A DNA stretch of 39,340 bases, from positions 1 to 39,340 of the forward strand of contig JAUIJZ010000021.1 of the NCBI GenBank assembly GCA_030430715.1, written 5' to 3'. A program made the position numbers and the translations under genes. Shown here one piece after another: positions 8,745-16,737 of the stretch. Origin of the DNA: Alphaproteobacteria bacterium (GTDB taxonomy: Bacteria; Pseudomonadota; Alphaproteobacteria; Caulobacterales; Aquidulcibacteraceae). Numbering within the stretch: the first letter of the stretch is position 1; each line of letters opens with the position of its first letter. Below the pieces are notes generated by a model that saw nothing but the letters and a program-made list of their open reading frames with translations, did not search any database and had not been told where the DNA came from.

Positions 8745-8792
8745 CGGGCCCGTCACATGAGGCCCTTACATGCAAGGGCGCAGGGGGCCCCC
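8745..8792 (+). promoter_or_regulatory. Palindrome-rich leader of the TonB-dependent receptor gene
   Basis: Just before the receptor's ATG (8794) lie three inverted repeats: CGGGCCCG (8745-8752), GCCCTT-ACATGC-AAGGGC (8762-8779) and GGGGGCCCCC (8783-8792). The last covers the place where the ribosome site should be. They could fold in the mRNA leader and limit translation, or be protein sites. Confidence 0.35.
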
Positions 8793-8793
8793 A

Positions 8794-11202
8794 ATGAAAC
8801 GCACTTGGACGCAAATTATGGCGCTGACAGCCGGCATGGGGGTTGGCGTCGGCCACTCCACCGCGCTCGCGCAGGAGAATTTCGCTTCATCCGAGGAAAT
8901 CGTCGTCACCGCGCAATTGCGCGAACAGAACATCCTCGAAGTGCCGATCGCGGTGTCTGCTTATTCGGGCGAGTCGCTGGACCGGCTCGGCATCACCAAG
9001 TTCGACGACCTCTCGCTGATCGTGCCGGGCCTCGAAGTCCAGGAGCAGAGCGCCAACAATACCGGCTTCGTCATCCGCGGCATCACCTCCGATTCCGGCG
9101 ATGCGACATCCGAACCCCGCGTGGCCGTCTTTCAGGACGGCGTGCCGGCATCCCGCAATCGCGGCTCCTACGTCGAATTGTTCGATCTTGAGCGCGTGGA
9201 AGTTTCGCGCGGACCGCAGGCGACGCTCTATGGACGCGGCGCGCTGATCGGTGCGGTCAATGTCATTCAGAACAAGGCCGACCTCAACGATTTCAGCCTG
9301 ATCGGCGAAGCCGCGGGCGGCGATTACGAATATGGCCGTGCGCTTCTGGTGATGAACGCGCCACTGGTTCAAGATCAATTCGGCTTGCGCCTCGCCGCCA
9401 CCATGCGTCAGCGCGAAGGCTTCACCGAGAACGTGCTGGGCGGCGACGATCTTGGCGGCGTCAATGTCGTGGCGCTGCGCGCCTCGGCCGCTTGGGCGCC
9501 GACAGACGCGGTGCGGTTCGACCTCATCGGCAACCTGCATGAAGACGACAATGCCGGCACGGCCTTTGTTTCCGGCCGTTACGCAGCATGCGCGCCCGCC
9601 GGCGCGAGCCAAACTTGCAGCCCGGCCAACCCGTTCGGCCCCGCCGCACTGAACACCTTTGGCGGTTTTGAAAACAACCAGCCGCTTGGCCTTGAGCGCG
9701 GCGTCTATAGCGTCACGCTGCTGGGGCAGTTCGATCTCTCGCCCTCCTTCACGCTGAATTCGACTAGCGGCTATCGTTATTTCCGCTCCTTCGAAGTGTT
9801 CGATCCCGATGGCTTCGGCTTGCCGCTCGCGGTCGCCGCCGAGGATGCACGCGGCATGCAATGGAGCCAGGATTTCCGCCTCAGCTATGATGACGGCGGC
9901 CCGCTCACCTGGTTCATCGGCGCTTCCTATTTCGAGGAAGACGGCCGCCAGCGCGTGCCCTTCATGTTCGACGAGCGCGTCGCGCTCCAACATGCGGCGG
10001 CGCAGATCACCGATACGCCGCAGACTTACGCTGCTTTGACCGACCCCGCTTATGTCGCCAGCGTCATTGAACTTGCACTCGGCGCCCCTGCCGGCACAGG
10101 CGTATTCCTGGAGCCCGGCCTGCAAAACAATCACACCGAAGCGTTCACCAATTTCGGCGAAACCGAATCCGTCGACATCTATGCCGACGCCACGCTGGCG
10201 GTGACCGACCGGCTCGAAATCTCAGCCGGCGTGCGCTGGACGCAAGACGACAAAACCACCTCCTACATGGCCGAAGTCAGCGGCACAGGCAGCCTGCTGG
10301 GCGCGGCGCTGGCCACAGGCGCGCTGCCGACGACGACCTGGGGCCTCTTCACCCAACCCACGACAGGCCTCAGCAGCGCAAGCGACACCTTCGAGGATGC
10401 GACCTGGCGCCTCGTGGCGCGCTATGCGCTGAATGAAGACGTCTCGCTCTGGGCTTCCTATGCGCGCGGCCGCCGCCCGGACGTCATCGCCGCCACCGGC
10501 CCCGCTACGCCGCTGGCCGCGCCGACCTTTTCAATCGTTCCTGCCGAAACGGTCGATAGTGTCGAGGTCGGCGCGCGTGCGCGTCTGCAAAGCGGCCTCA
10601 ATGTCGAAGGCTCGGTCTATCACTACGAGTACGAAAACTTCCAAACCTCGCAATTCAGCGGCGCGATGTTGGTCACCGTGAATGCAGGTGAGGCCTCCGC
10701 TACTGGCTTTGAGGGCCAAGCGGATTGGCAGATCACGCCGTGGCTGGATCTGTTCGGCACCTATGCTTATAGCCACGCGCGCTTCGATAGCGGCGCGCGC
10801 GAGGGCAATCATTTCCGCCTCTCGCCGGATCACACACTCTCGCTCGGCGCCGTCTTCGCGTTTGATGTCGCGGGTGGAACGCTCTCCATCACGCCGACCT
10901 ATAGCTGGCAGTCGGAAGTCTTCTTCGACGACGACAATGACGATCCGGCGCTGCAAGTACGCTCGCCGATCACGCTGTCGGATTTCTTGCTCGATGAACG
11001 GCAAGATTCGTACGGCTTGTTCAATCTGCGCGCGCGCTATGAAGCTGCAAGCGGCCATTGGTCGGTCGAGGCTTTCGCCAACAATCTTGCGGACGAGGAA
11101 TATCTGATCGACGCCGGCAATACCGGCGATTTGCTCGGCATTCCCACCTTCATCCGCGGCGCGCCGCGGACAATAGGCTTGCAGGTCGCCACGCGCTTCT
11201 AG
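8794..11202 (+). CDS. TonB-dependent outer-membrane receptor
   Basis: The 802-residue protein is an energised outer-membrane porin for a scarce or large substrate. A signal peptide spans about residues 1-26 (cleavage near ALA-Q), and a TonB-box-like EEIVVTA follows at 34-40. The plug domain is about 50-165, with 'VPGLEVQE', 'GFVIRGI' and 'VEVSRGPQATLYGRGALIGAVNV'. A 22-strand barrel region runs to a C-terminal Phe (ATRF). I chose ATG 8794 over the in-frame ATG at 8770 because it starts directly at the signal peptide. The family here is the sphingomonad/caulobacter type linked to catabolism of organic compounds, not clearly a siderophore receptor. The substrate is unknown. The divergent SDR and reductase suggest it feeds their pathway. 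Confidence 0.94.
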   Translation: MKRTWTQIMALTAGMGVGVGHSTALAQENFASSEEIVVTAQLREQNILEVPIAVSAYSGESLDRLGITKFDDLSLIVPGLEVQEQSANNTGFVIRGITSDSGDATSEPRVAVFQDGVPASRNRGSYVELFDLERVEVSRGPQATLYGRGALIGAVNVIQNKADLNDFSLIGEAAGGDYEYGRALLVMNAPLVQDQFGLRLAATMRQREGFTENVLGGDDLGGVNVVALRASAAWAPTDAVRFDLIGNLHEDDNAGTAFVSGRYAACAPAGASQTCSPANPFGPAALNTFGGFENNQPLGLERGVYSVTLLGQFDLSPSFTLNSTSGYRYFRSFEVFDPDGFGLPLAVAAEDARGMQWSQDFRLSYDDGGPLTWFIGASYFEEDGRQRVPFMFDERVALQHAAAQITDTPQTYAALTDPAYVASVIELALGAPAGTGVFLEPGLQNNHTEAFTNFGETESVDIYADATLAVTDRLEISAGVRWTQDDKTTSYMAEVSGTGSLLGAALATGALPTTTWGLFTQPTTGLSSASDTFEDATWRLVARYALNEDVSLWASYARGRRPDVIAATGPATPLAAPTFSIVPAETVDSVEVGARARLQSGLNVEGSVYHYEYENFQTSQFSGAMLVTVNAGEASATGFEGQADWQITPWLDLFGTYAYSHARFDSGAREGNHFRLSPDHTLSLGAVFAFDVAGGTLSITPTYSWQSEVFFDDDNDDPALQVRSPITLSDFLLDERQDSYGLFNLRARYEAASGHWSVEAFANNLADEEYLIDAGNTGDLLGIPTFIRGAPRTIGLQVATRF

Positions 11203-11354
11203 CGCAATGGCGGCCGGCCCCACGCCCAGCCCGCGATTTATGCCGCTTCCGTTGTAAATTCTTCAGCGTCTTGTCACGCACGCGCCGCACAACCTTCGCC
11301 GTCGCGTTGTAAGAATCGCAGAGATGTTGCGCGGAACGACAGGAGAGACGCGCC

Positions 11355-11621
11355 GTGCGGATGACGCCGCTGTTCAGCGCACAAGACACCCATGTGGACG
11401 CATGGGACATCGCCATCTTCGCCGCGCTCGCATCCGCGTGCGCGCTGATGTTTCAACAAGGCGGCTTCATCGCTCTGCTGGGCGCATCCATCGGCGGCGG
11501 CGCTGGCTGGCTACGCCCCATCAATCCGTTGCGACCAGTTCGCAGCGCCTTCAAGTCCGCCGTTGCTGGACTCTGGGCGGGCATGATAATCGGCGGCATA
11601 TTCGCAACCGCCCTGGCCTAG
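11355..11621 (+). CDS. Small hypothetical membrane protein (88 aa)
   Basis: I do not recognise a family. The 88-residue product has two hydrophobic, glycine/alanine-rich stretches at about residues 18-50 and 64-87, separated by a short basic, Pro-containing loop (RPINPLRPVRSAFKS), so it should be a small inner-membrane hairpin protein. The start is GTG at 11355 with an AGGAGAG site 7 bases before it, which is the main reason to believe it. The stop TAG (11619-11621) overlaps an in-frame GTG of the following glycosyltransferase gene (TAGTG), hinting at translational coupling and a shared function at the membrane. Confidence 0.65.
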   Translation: MRMTPLFSAQDTHVDAWDIAIFAALASACALMFQQGGFIALLGASIGGGAGWLRPINPLRPVRSAFKSAVAGLWAGMIIGGIFATALA

Positions 11622-11656
11622 TGACCGCACAAAACTCGCTTACCGACAAAGCTCAT

Positions 11657-13189
11657 ATGCACGCCGCCCTTCCTACGAGGGCGGCCGTTTTTGCTTTTGC
11701 AGCGCTCGTCGTGCTGATCACCGCGGCGCGCATCGCCGCTCTGCCCGCCATTCCGATTGGCCTCTATTTCGATGAGGCTCAGTATTGGCATTGGTCGCGT
11801 TCGCTCGACTGGGGCTATTACACCAAACCGCCGATGATCGCTTGGGCGATTTGGGCGACAACGTCACTCTTTGGCGATGCGGAATGGGCCGTGCGCCTCG
11901 CCGCGCCCTTGGCGCACGCAATCACCGCGAGCGCCATCTTCGCGCTTGGCCGCAGCATCTATGGCGGTTGGCCGGGATTTGTCGCCGGGCTGGCTTGGCT
12001 GGTCATGCCGGCGGTCTGGTTTTCATCCGCACTGATCTCGACCGACGCGCTGTTGCTGCCGTTCTGGGCGCTCTCGCTGTTTTTTATCTACCGGCTGATG
12101 GCGACGCGCGCCTGGGTCTGGGCCGCGCTTGCCGGATTGGGCATCGGCTTCGGATTGCTGGCCAAATACGCGATGCTGTATTTCCCGGTTTGTCTTGTGC
12201 TTGCGGCTTTCTGGCTGCCGCAATTGCGCAAAGCGCTTGGCGGCGGGCGTTGGGCGCTGATGGCGGCGATCGCCCTCGCGCTTGTCGCGCCCAACCTGCT
12301 TTGGAATGTGCAGAATAATTTCGCCACCATCAGTCATACGGCGGATAACGCGAATTTCAGCGCGGACTTGTTCAACCTCGATGAGCTGGGCGAATTCATC
12401 ACCAGCCAAATTCCGCTCATCGGTCCGCTCATGTTCTTTGCTTTCGTCGCGGTGCTCTGGCGCGCCGGACGTAAGCCGCTTGAACTGGCGCCGGACGACA
12501 AATTCCTGCTGGCTTTCACGCTGCCGCCGCTCGTGGCGGTCACAACGCTTGCCTTCGTCACGCGCGCCAACGGCAATTGGGCCGTTACGGCTTATGTCGC
12601 CGCGACGGTGCTGATCGTGGGGATGTTGTGGCGCGGCCGTTTCGGACGGCGCTGGCTGGCCGGCGCTCTGGCGGTGAACGTTCTGATCGGCGCGGCCCTC
12701 ATCTTCGCCATCTTCGATCCCGGCCTCGCCAACCGTTTCCGCGGCGTGCGCGACGCACGCGGCTGGGATGAAACCGCCGCGGCGGTGGCGGCAAGCGTCG
12801 ACCAATACGGGCCGGTCAGCGCCATCCTGGTCGATGACCGCACCGCGCTGTTCGAGCTGAATTATTACTGGACCCGCGAAGGCGGCCCTGGCGCGCCGGC
12901 GCCGCTACGCATGTGGCTGCTGCATGGCGAACCGCGCAACGCCGCCGATGCGGCGGCGCCAATGCAAGTCCAAGACGGCGAACGCGTGCTGGTCGTGTAC
13001 CTCACGCATGATGAAAACGATCTGGTCCGAGACGATTTTAGTGCGTTCCGCCGTATCGGTGAGATCGTCATGCCGCTCGGCGAAGAGCGGGATCGCCGGC
13101 TTGTGCTCTCTATCGGCGAGGGCTTTGACCCCGTCCCGCGCGACGCGGCCTTCAGGGCGCGGCTCGCAGCAGAGCGGCGACGCCGATAA
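11657..13189 (+). CDS. GT-C membrane glycosyltransferase (ArnT/PMT-like, GT83)
   Basis: This 510-residue polytopic inner-membrane protein starts with one TM segment followed by the loop 'FDEAQYWHWSRSLDWGYYTKPP', the acidic first-loop motif of the PMT/ArnT superfamily. About 10-12 hydrophobic segments follow, and a soluble C-terminal part of about 130 residues. Such enzymes transfer a sugar from a polyprenyl-phosphate donor to a lipid or glycan on the periplasmic face. The start is uncertain: ATG 11657 is given, but an in-frame GTG at 11621 overlapping the previous stop would add 12 residues; neither has a clear ribosome site. Its stop overlaps the next gene's ATG (TAATG). A polyprenol-phosphate-sugar-synthase-like gene at 30111 may make its donor. 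Confidence 0.85.
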   Translation: MHAALPTRAAVFAFAALVVLITAARIAALPAIPIGLYFDEAQYWHWSRSLDWGYYTKPPMIAWAIWATTSLFGDAEWAVRLAAPLAHAITASAIFALGRSIYGGWPGFVAGLAWLVMPAVWFSSALISTDALLLPFWALSLFFIYRLMATRAWVWAALAGLGIGFGLLAKYAMLYFPVCLVLAAFWLPQLRKALGGGRWALMAAIALALVAPNLLWNVQNNFATISHTADNANFSADLFNLDELGEFITSQIPLIGPLMFFAFVAVLWRAGRKPLELAPDDKFLLAFTLPPLVAVTTLAFVTRANGNWAVTAYVAATVLIVGMLWRGRFGRRWLAGALAVNVLIGAALIFAIFDPGLANRFRGVRDARGWDETAAAVAASVDQYGPVSAILVDDRTALFELNYYWTREGGPGAPAPLRMWLLHGEPRNAADAAAPMQVQDGERVLVVYLTHDENDLVRDDFSAFRRIGEIVMPLGEERDRRLVLSIGEGFDPVPRDAAFRARLAAERRRR

Positions 13190-14937
13190 TGCAAGGCGAC
13201 GCCTCTTTGTCTCCATCGCGGATCGCACAAATGGGCAACGCACTGACTGACAGTTTGCGGCGCGCCGCGCGTGATTGGCGCGCTTATGTCATCGTCGCGT
13301 TCGTAGCTTTGTGCGCGAGCCTGCCAGGCATCACGCAGATGCCGGTGATGGACGTTGACGAAGCGCGTTTCGTCCAGGCCAGCCGGCAAATGCTGGAAAC
13401 CGGAGACTTCGTGCGCATCCGGCTTCAGAACGCCGAGCGCAACAAGAAGCCGGCCGGAACGCACTGGCTGCAAGCCGCGTCGACCGCACTGCTCGAACCC
13501 ATTGCCGGGCGGCAAAACGCAATATGGACCTACCGGATTCCGTCGGTGCTCGGCGCGCTGCTCGCGGCGCTGGCGACGCTATGGGCCGGGCGCGTGCTCT
13601 TGGGGCCTGAGGCCGGTCTGTTGGGCGCGAGCCTGTTGAGCGCCGGCATGTTGTTCGGCTTCGAGGGCATGACCGCGAAAACCGACGCGCTCATGGCAGG
13701 CTTCACGACATTAGCGATTGCCGCGCTCGCACGGCTGCGCGCCGCGCACTTTGGGTTCGCGACGCCCCTATCGCACAGACGCGCGCGCGCCATGGCGCTG
13801 TTGTTCTGGGCCGCGCTCGGCTGCGGCATTCTCATCAAGGGGCCGGTCCCGCTTATGGTCGTGCTGCTGACATGCGCGGCGCTGGCGCTATGGGACCGCC
13901 GCGCCGCCTGGATGGCGCCGCTGGGCTGGCTGCCGGGCCCATTGCTCTCACTTCTGATCGTATTGCCATGGGCCATTGCGATCGGCCTTGCCACGGACTG
14001 GCGCTTCTACACCGCGGCTTTCACGCAAGATCTCGCCCCGAAATTGGCGGGCGAAGACCATGCGCATGGCGGCATATTCGGCTTCCACACATTGCTGCTG
14101 CCGTTGCTGATGTTTCCCGCAACCTTTGCCCTGCCCGCGGCCGGCAGATTGATCGCATGGAAAGACAAATCACCCGCCGATGCTTCAGCAATACGCTTCC
14201 TGCTGGCTTGGGCGGGACCGACGCTGCTCATGTTCGAGCTCTCTCCGGGCAAGCTGCTGCACTATGCCATGCCGATCTATCCCGCGATTGCGCTCCTCTG
14301 CGGCGCCGGCCTGATCGCCGCGATTCAACATCGCTGGCGTGGGATGCAGGCGCTTGGCTTTGTACTTTACGTCGCAATTGGCGCGTTGCTCACGGTCGCT
14401 ATTGGCTTCGGCCTCCGCTCCTTGAGTATTGATTGGCAGCAAACGCTCGCCGCCGCCGGCTTGTGCGGCGTCATCGTATTGGGCGGCGCGCTTACAATCC
14501 TCTTGCTGCGCACGGCGCCGGCGCGGACCGCCGCCGCCGTCGCCTCCGGCCTTCTGCTATGCATCGCCCTGCGCGGCGTTGTGTTTCCCAACACCGCGCC
14601 CTTGCAAGTAAGCGCGCGATCGGCGGCGGCGCTCAGCGCGGCAGGCGCGGATCATGCGCGTGCGATTTGGATCGTCGGCTATGACGAGCCCAGCCTCATT
14701 TTTCTGACGCGCACATCCGCCATACGCACGGACGTCGAGGAAACCGGAAGGCGCGCCCAAGCCGGCGATGCGATCTTGGCGGACAATTCCGCGCTGCCTG
14801 AATTGGAGCGCGCGCTTGCGGCGCGTTGGCTGACCTTCACCCCGCGCGGAGACGCAATCCACGGCATTGCCATGAGTTCAAGCGATGAGGTGAACCTGGT
14901 CGCGGGCGCAGTGCACGCGGTCAACGCCGCCGATTAA
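13189..14937 (+). CDS. ArnT-like GT-C membrane glycosyltransferase
   Basis: This second PMT-superfamily enzyme (582 residues) has the first-loop motif 'MDVDEARFVQASRQMLETGDF' and 'NKKPAGTHWLQAAS', which is closer to true ArnT than the preceding gene. About 11-12 TM segments are visible, with a periplasmic C-terminal region after about residue 460. ArnT proper adds 4-amino-4-deoxy-L-arabinose to lipid A, but no arn biosynthetic gene is present in the window, so the sugar and acceptor are unknown. The ATG lies in a TAATG overlap with the upstream GT-C gene. An internal ATG 14 codons downstream (MGNALTDSL) is an alternative start. Confidence 0.87.
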   Translation: MQGDASLSPSRIAQMGNALTDSLRRAARDWRAYVIVAFVALCASLPGITQMPVMDVDEARFVQASRQMLETGDFVRIRLQNAERNKKPAGTHWLQAASTALLEPIAGRQNAIWTYRIPSVLGALLAALATLWAGRVLLGPEAGLLGASLLSAGMLFGFEGMTAKTDALMAGFTTLAIAALARLRAAHFGFATPLSHRRARAMALLFWAALGCGILIKGPVPLMVVLLTCAALALWDRRAAWMAPLGWLPGPLLSLLIVLPWAIAIGLATDWRFYTAAFTQDLAPKLAGEDHAHGGIFGFHTLLLPLLMFPATFALPAAGRLIAWKDKSPADASAIRFLLAWAGPTLLMFELSPGKLLHYAMPIYPAIALLCGAGLIAAIQHRWRGMQALGFVLYVAIGALLTVAIGFGLRSLSIDWQQTLAAAGLCGVIVLGGALTILLLRTAPARTAAAVASGLLLCIALRGVVFPNTAPLQVSARSAAALSAAGADHARAIWIVGYDEPSLIFLTRTSAIRTDVEETGRRAQAGDAILADNSALPELERALAARWLTFTPRGDAIHGIAMSSSDEVNLVAGAVHAVNAAD

Positions 14938-15093
14938 GGCCGCAACGACCAACGATTCATCCCCTTGTTTATTAAGGATTTATTCGATGTTCGCCGGAGG
15001 CAGGCGCGCGAACAAGCCGGGCCCCGCGCGACCGTGTGCGGCGCCGAGAGCGACACCCCTTCACTTCCCTTTGCCCCCGCAGGCTCATATGCA
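14938..15093 (+). promoter_or_regulatory. Gap before the polysaccharide exporter, possible promoter
   Basis: The 156 bases contain an AT-rich patch (14965-14986) with an inverted CCTT/AAGG pair and repeated TTTATT, unlike the GC-rich surroundings, so a promoter for the exporter genes is plausible here. I cannot assign boxes. An AAGGA sequence at 14974 precedes an ATG in a different frame; see the rejected items. Confidence 0.25.
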
Positions 15094-15912
15094 ATGGAGA
15101 ACCTATCGGGGACATATAAAATTATGGGCGGAACTGCGCTCGCGCTGCGCGACCTAAGCCGAGGTGTGCGCGATATACATGCTTGGTCGCTGCTTGCGTG
15201 GGATGACGTGGTCGCCCGCTATCGGCGCACGCTTCTCGGTCCGCTTTGGATCACGCTTTCGCATGGCATATTCGTCGGCGCGCTCGCGATCGCGTTTTCG
15301 GTCATCTTCGGCCAGGAATTGGCCAGCTATTTTGTCTATCTCGCGGCCGGGATCACGATCTGGCTGCTGATTTCCAACACGCTCATGGATGGCCCGCATA
15401 TTTTCGTGCGCGCGCGCGGCCTGTTGTTCAGCTACGATCTGCCAGCCTCGATCCATGTGCTGCGAACGGTGTTGTCGCACATCATTTCATTTGCGCACCA
15501 CATGCTGATCTACGTGGCGGCTTTGTTTCTCGTCGCCAATGTCGTCAACATCAACACGCTCTGGGCCATCCCTGGCTTTGCTGTGCTTGTGCTTGCGATC
15601 ATCGGCTGGAGCACAATCCTCGCCATCCTTGGGGCTCGCTACCGCGATCTGATGCCGGCGATCGCCGCCGCAACGCAGATGATGTTTCTGCTCACGCCGA
15701 TCTTCTGGGAGCGCGCCAATCTACAACAGCACGATTGGTTCGCCTTGGTGAACCCGCTCTATCATCTGATTGAAGTCGTGCGGCGGCCGCTGCTTGGCCA
15801 AGCCCCCGAACCGCTGACCTGGGCGGTCACCATCGCCATCGCCGTCGTCCTGAACTGCACCGCGGTTGCGCTCTTCGCCTGGAAACGCCGCCATCTGAGC
15901 TATTGGCTATAA
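15094..15912 (+). CDS. wzm: ABC-2 polysaccharide exporter permease (Wzm-like)
   Basis: The 272-residue inner-membrane permease belongs to the Wzm/KpsM/RfbD family that moves finished O-antigen or capsule chains on a lipid carrier across the inner membrane. An N-terminal amphipathic stretch ('LSRGVRDIHAWSLLAWDDVVARYRRT') precedes six TM segments; 'LGPLWITLSHGIFVGALAI' and 'LTPIFWE' before the last helices are typical. I chose ATG 15094 because it gives the usual family length. In-frame ATG 15124 and an upstream TTG are alternatives. It ends directly against the ATG of its ATPase partner. The symbol reflects family only. Confidence 0.9.
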   Translation: MENLSGTYKIMGGTALALRDLSRGVRDIHAWSLLAWDDVVARYRRTLLGPLWITLSHGIFVGALAIAFSVIFGQELASYFVYLAAGITIWLLISNTLMDGPHIFVRARGLLFSYDLPASIHVLRTVLSHIISFAHHMLIYVAALFLVANVVNINTLWAIPGFAVLVLAIIGWSTILAILGARYRDLMPAIAAATQMMFLLTPIFWERANLQQHDWFALVNPLYHLIEVVRRPLLGQAPEPLTWAVTIAIAVVLNCTAVALFAWKRRHLSYWL

Positions 15913-16722
15913 ATGACTCTGGTCCGCCTCTCCGACATTCATCTGCGCTATCCGATTTTTCGGTCCGGGCGCGCTTATTCCTTCTTTCGCCGCGTCGCGC
16001 GCCAAGCCAGCGGCGGCCTCTTGGGGCGCAACGATCAGGACGACATCACCGTCGTGAATGCGCTACGGGGCATTTCGATGGAGCTGCGCGAAGGCGATCG
16101 GGTTGGGCTCATCGGCCGCAATGGCGCGGGTAAATCGACGCTGCTGAGAGTCATCGCCGGCGTGCACTGGCCGCAATCGGGCGTCCGGGAAATCCAGGGC
16201 CGCGTTTCGTGCCTGCTCGACGTAACCGCCAGCGTGGACATCGAAAAGACCGGCGTTGAGAATGTCGATTTCGTCGGCCGTTTGTTCGGCCTGGACAGAG
16301 CCGCGCGCGCGGCGCTGATGGAAGACGTCGCCACGTTCACGGAGCTTGGCGATTATCTGCTTTTGCCGGTGCGCACCTATTCCTCCGGCATGATGATCCG
16401 CCTCTCGTTTGCTTTGGCGACGGCTCTGCCCGGCGATATTTTCGTCGTGGACGAAGTCATCGGCGCTGGCGACGCCTTCTTCATGGAGCGCGCGCGTGAA
16501 CGCGCGCGCAAAGCCTATACGAACGCCAAGATTATCGTGATGGCTTCGCACAGCGACGTCATCCTCAGCTATTTCTGCACGCATGGCATTTGGCTGGAGC
16601 AAGGCCTGATTGTCGATTACGGCCCGATCGACGAGGTGCTGGAGCGCTACACCAAGCAAACACCGCGCTTTCCAGAAGGCACGAGCTATGTGCGGCCGCA
16701 TCACAATCTCGAACCCGTTTAA
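15913..16722 (+). CDS. wzt: Polysaccharide exporter ATPase (Wzt/KpsT-like, short form)
   Basis: This 269-residue cytoplasmic ATPase pairs with the permease. Walker A GRNGAGKST is at 68-76, the signature YSSGM at 156-160 and Walker B DIFVVDE ends at 180-181, followed by 'VIGAGD'. The extended N-terminus before the core (about 1-45, 'YPIFRSGRAYSFFRRV') is typical of O-antigen ATPases. It stops soon after the nucleotide-binding domain, so it lacks the C-terminal carbohydrate-binding domain of Wzt proteins that recognise a capped chain end. It therefore belongs with carrier-type exporters that need no such cap. There is zero spacing to the permease, and it is followed after 15 bases by a GT2 gene. 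Confidence 0.91.
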   Translation: MTLVRLSDIHLRYPIFRSGRAYSFFRRVARQASGGLLGRNDQDDITVVNALRGISMELREGDRVGLIGRNGAGKSTLLRVIAGVHWPQSGVREIQGRVSCLLDVTASVDIEKTGVENVDFVGRLFGLDRAARAALMEDVATFTELGDYLLLPVRTYSSGMMIRLSFALATALPGDIFVVDEVIGAGDAFFMERARERARKAYTNAKIIVMASHSDVILSYFCTHGIWLEQGLIVDYGPIDEVLERYTKQTPRFPEGTSYVRPHHNLEPV

Positions 16723-16737
16723 GCCGCCGGCGGACGG

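Noticed and set aside
8887-10134. A 415-codon minus-strand frame inside the receptor gene
   Set aside because: It is antisense to an unmistakable TonB-dependent receptor, with no motif and no ribosome site.
13189-14937. Calling this gene arnT with a lipid A / polymyxin resistance role
   Set aside because: The family match is good, but no aminoarabinose biosynthesis gene is present and the locus is about polysaccharide. The substrate cannot be assigned.
14987-15157. A 56-codon frame starting with ATG behind a well-placed AAGGA, overlapping the exporter permease start
   Set aside because: The peptide is Pro/Arg-rich low-complexity and the frame runs into the conserved permease N-terminus in another frame. 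The ribosome-like sequence lies in an AT-rich promoter-like patch and may be chance.
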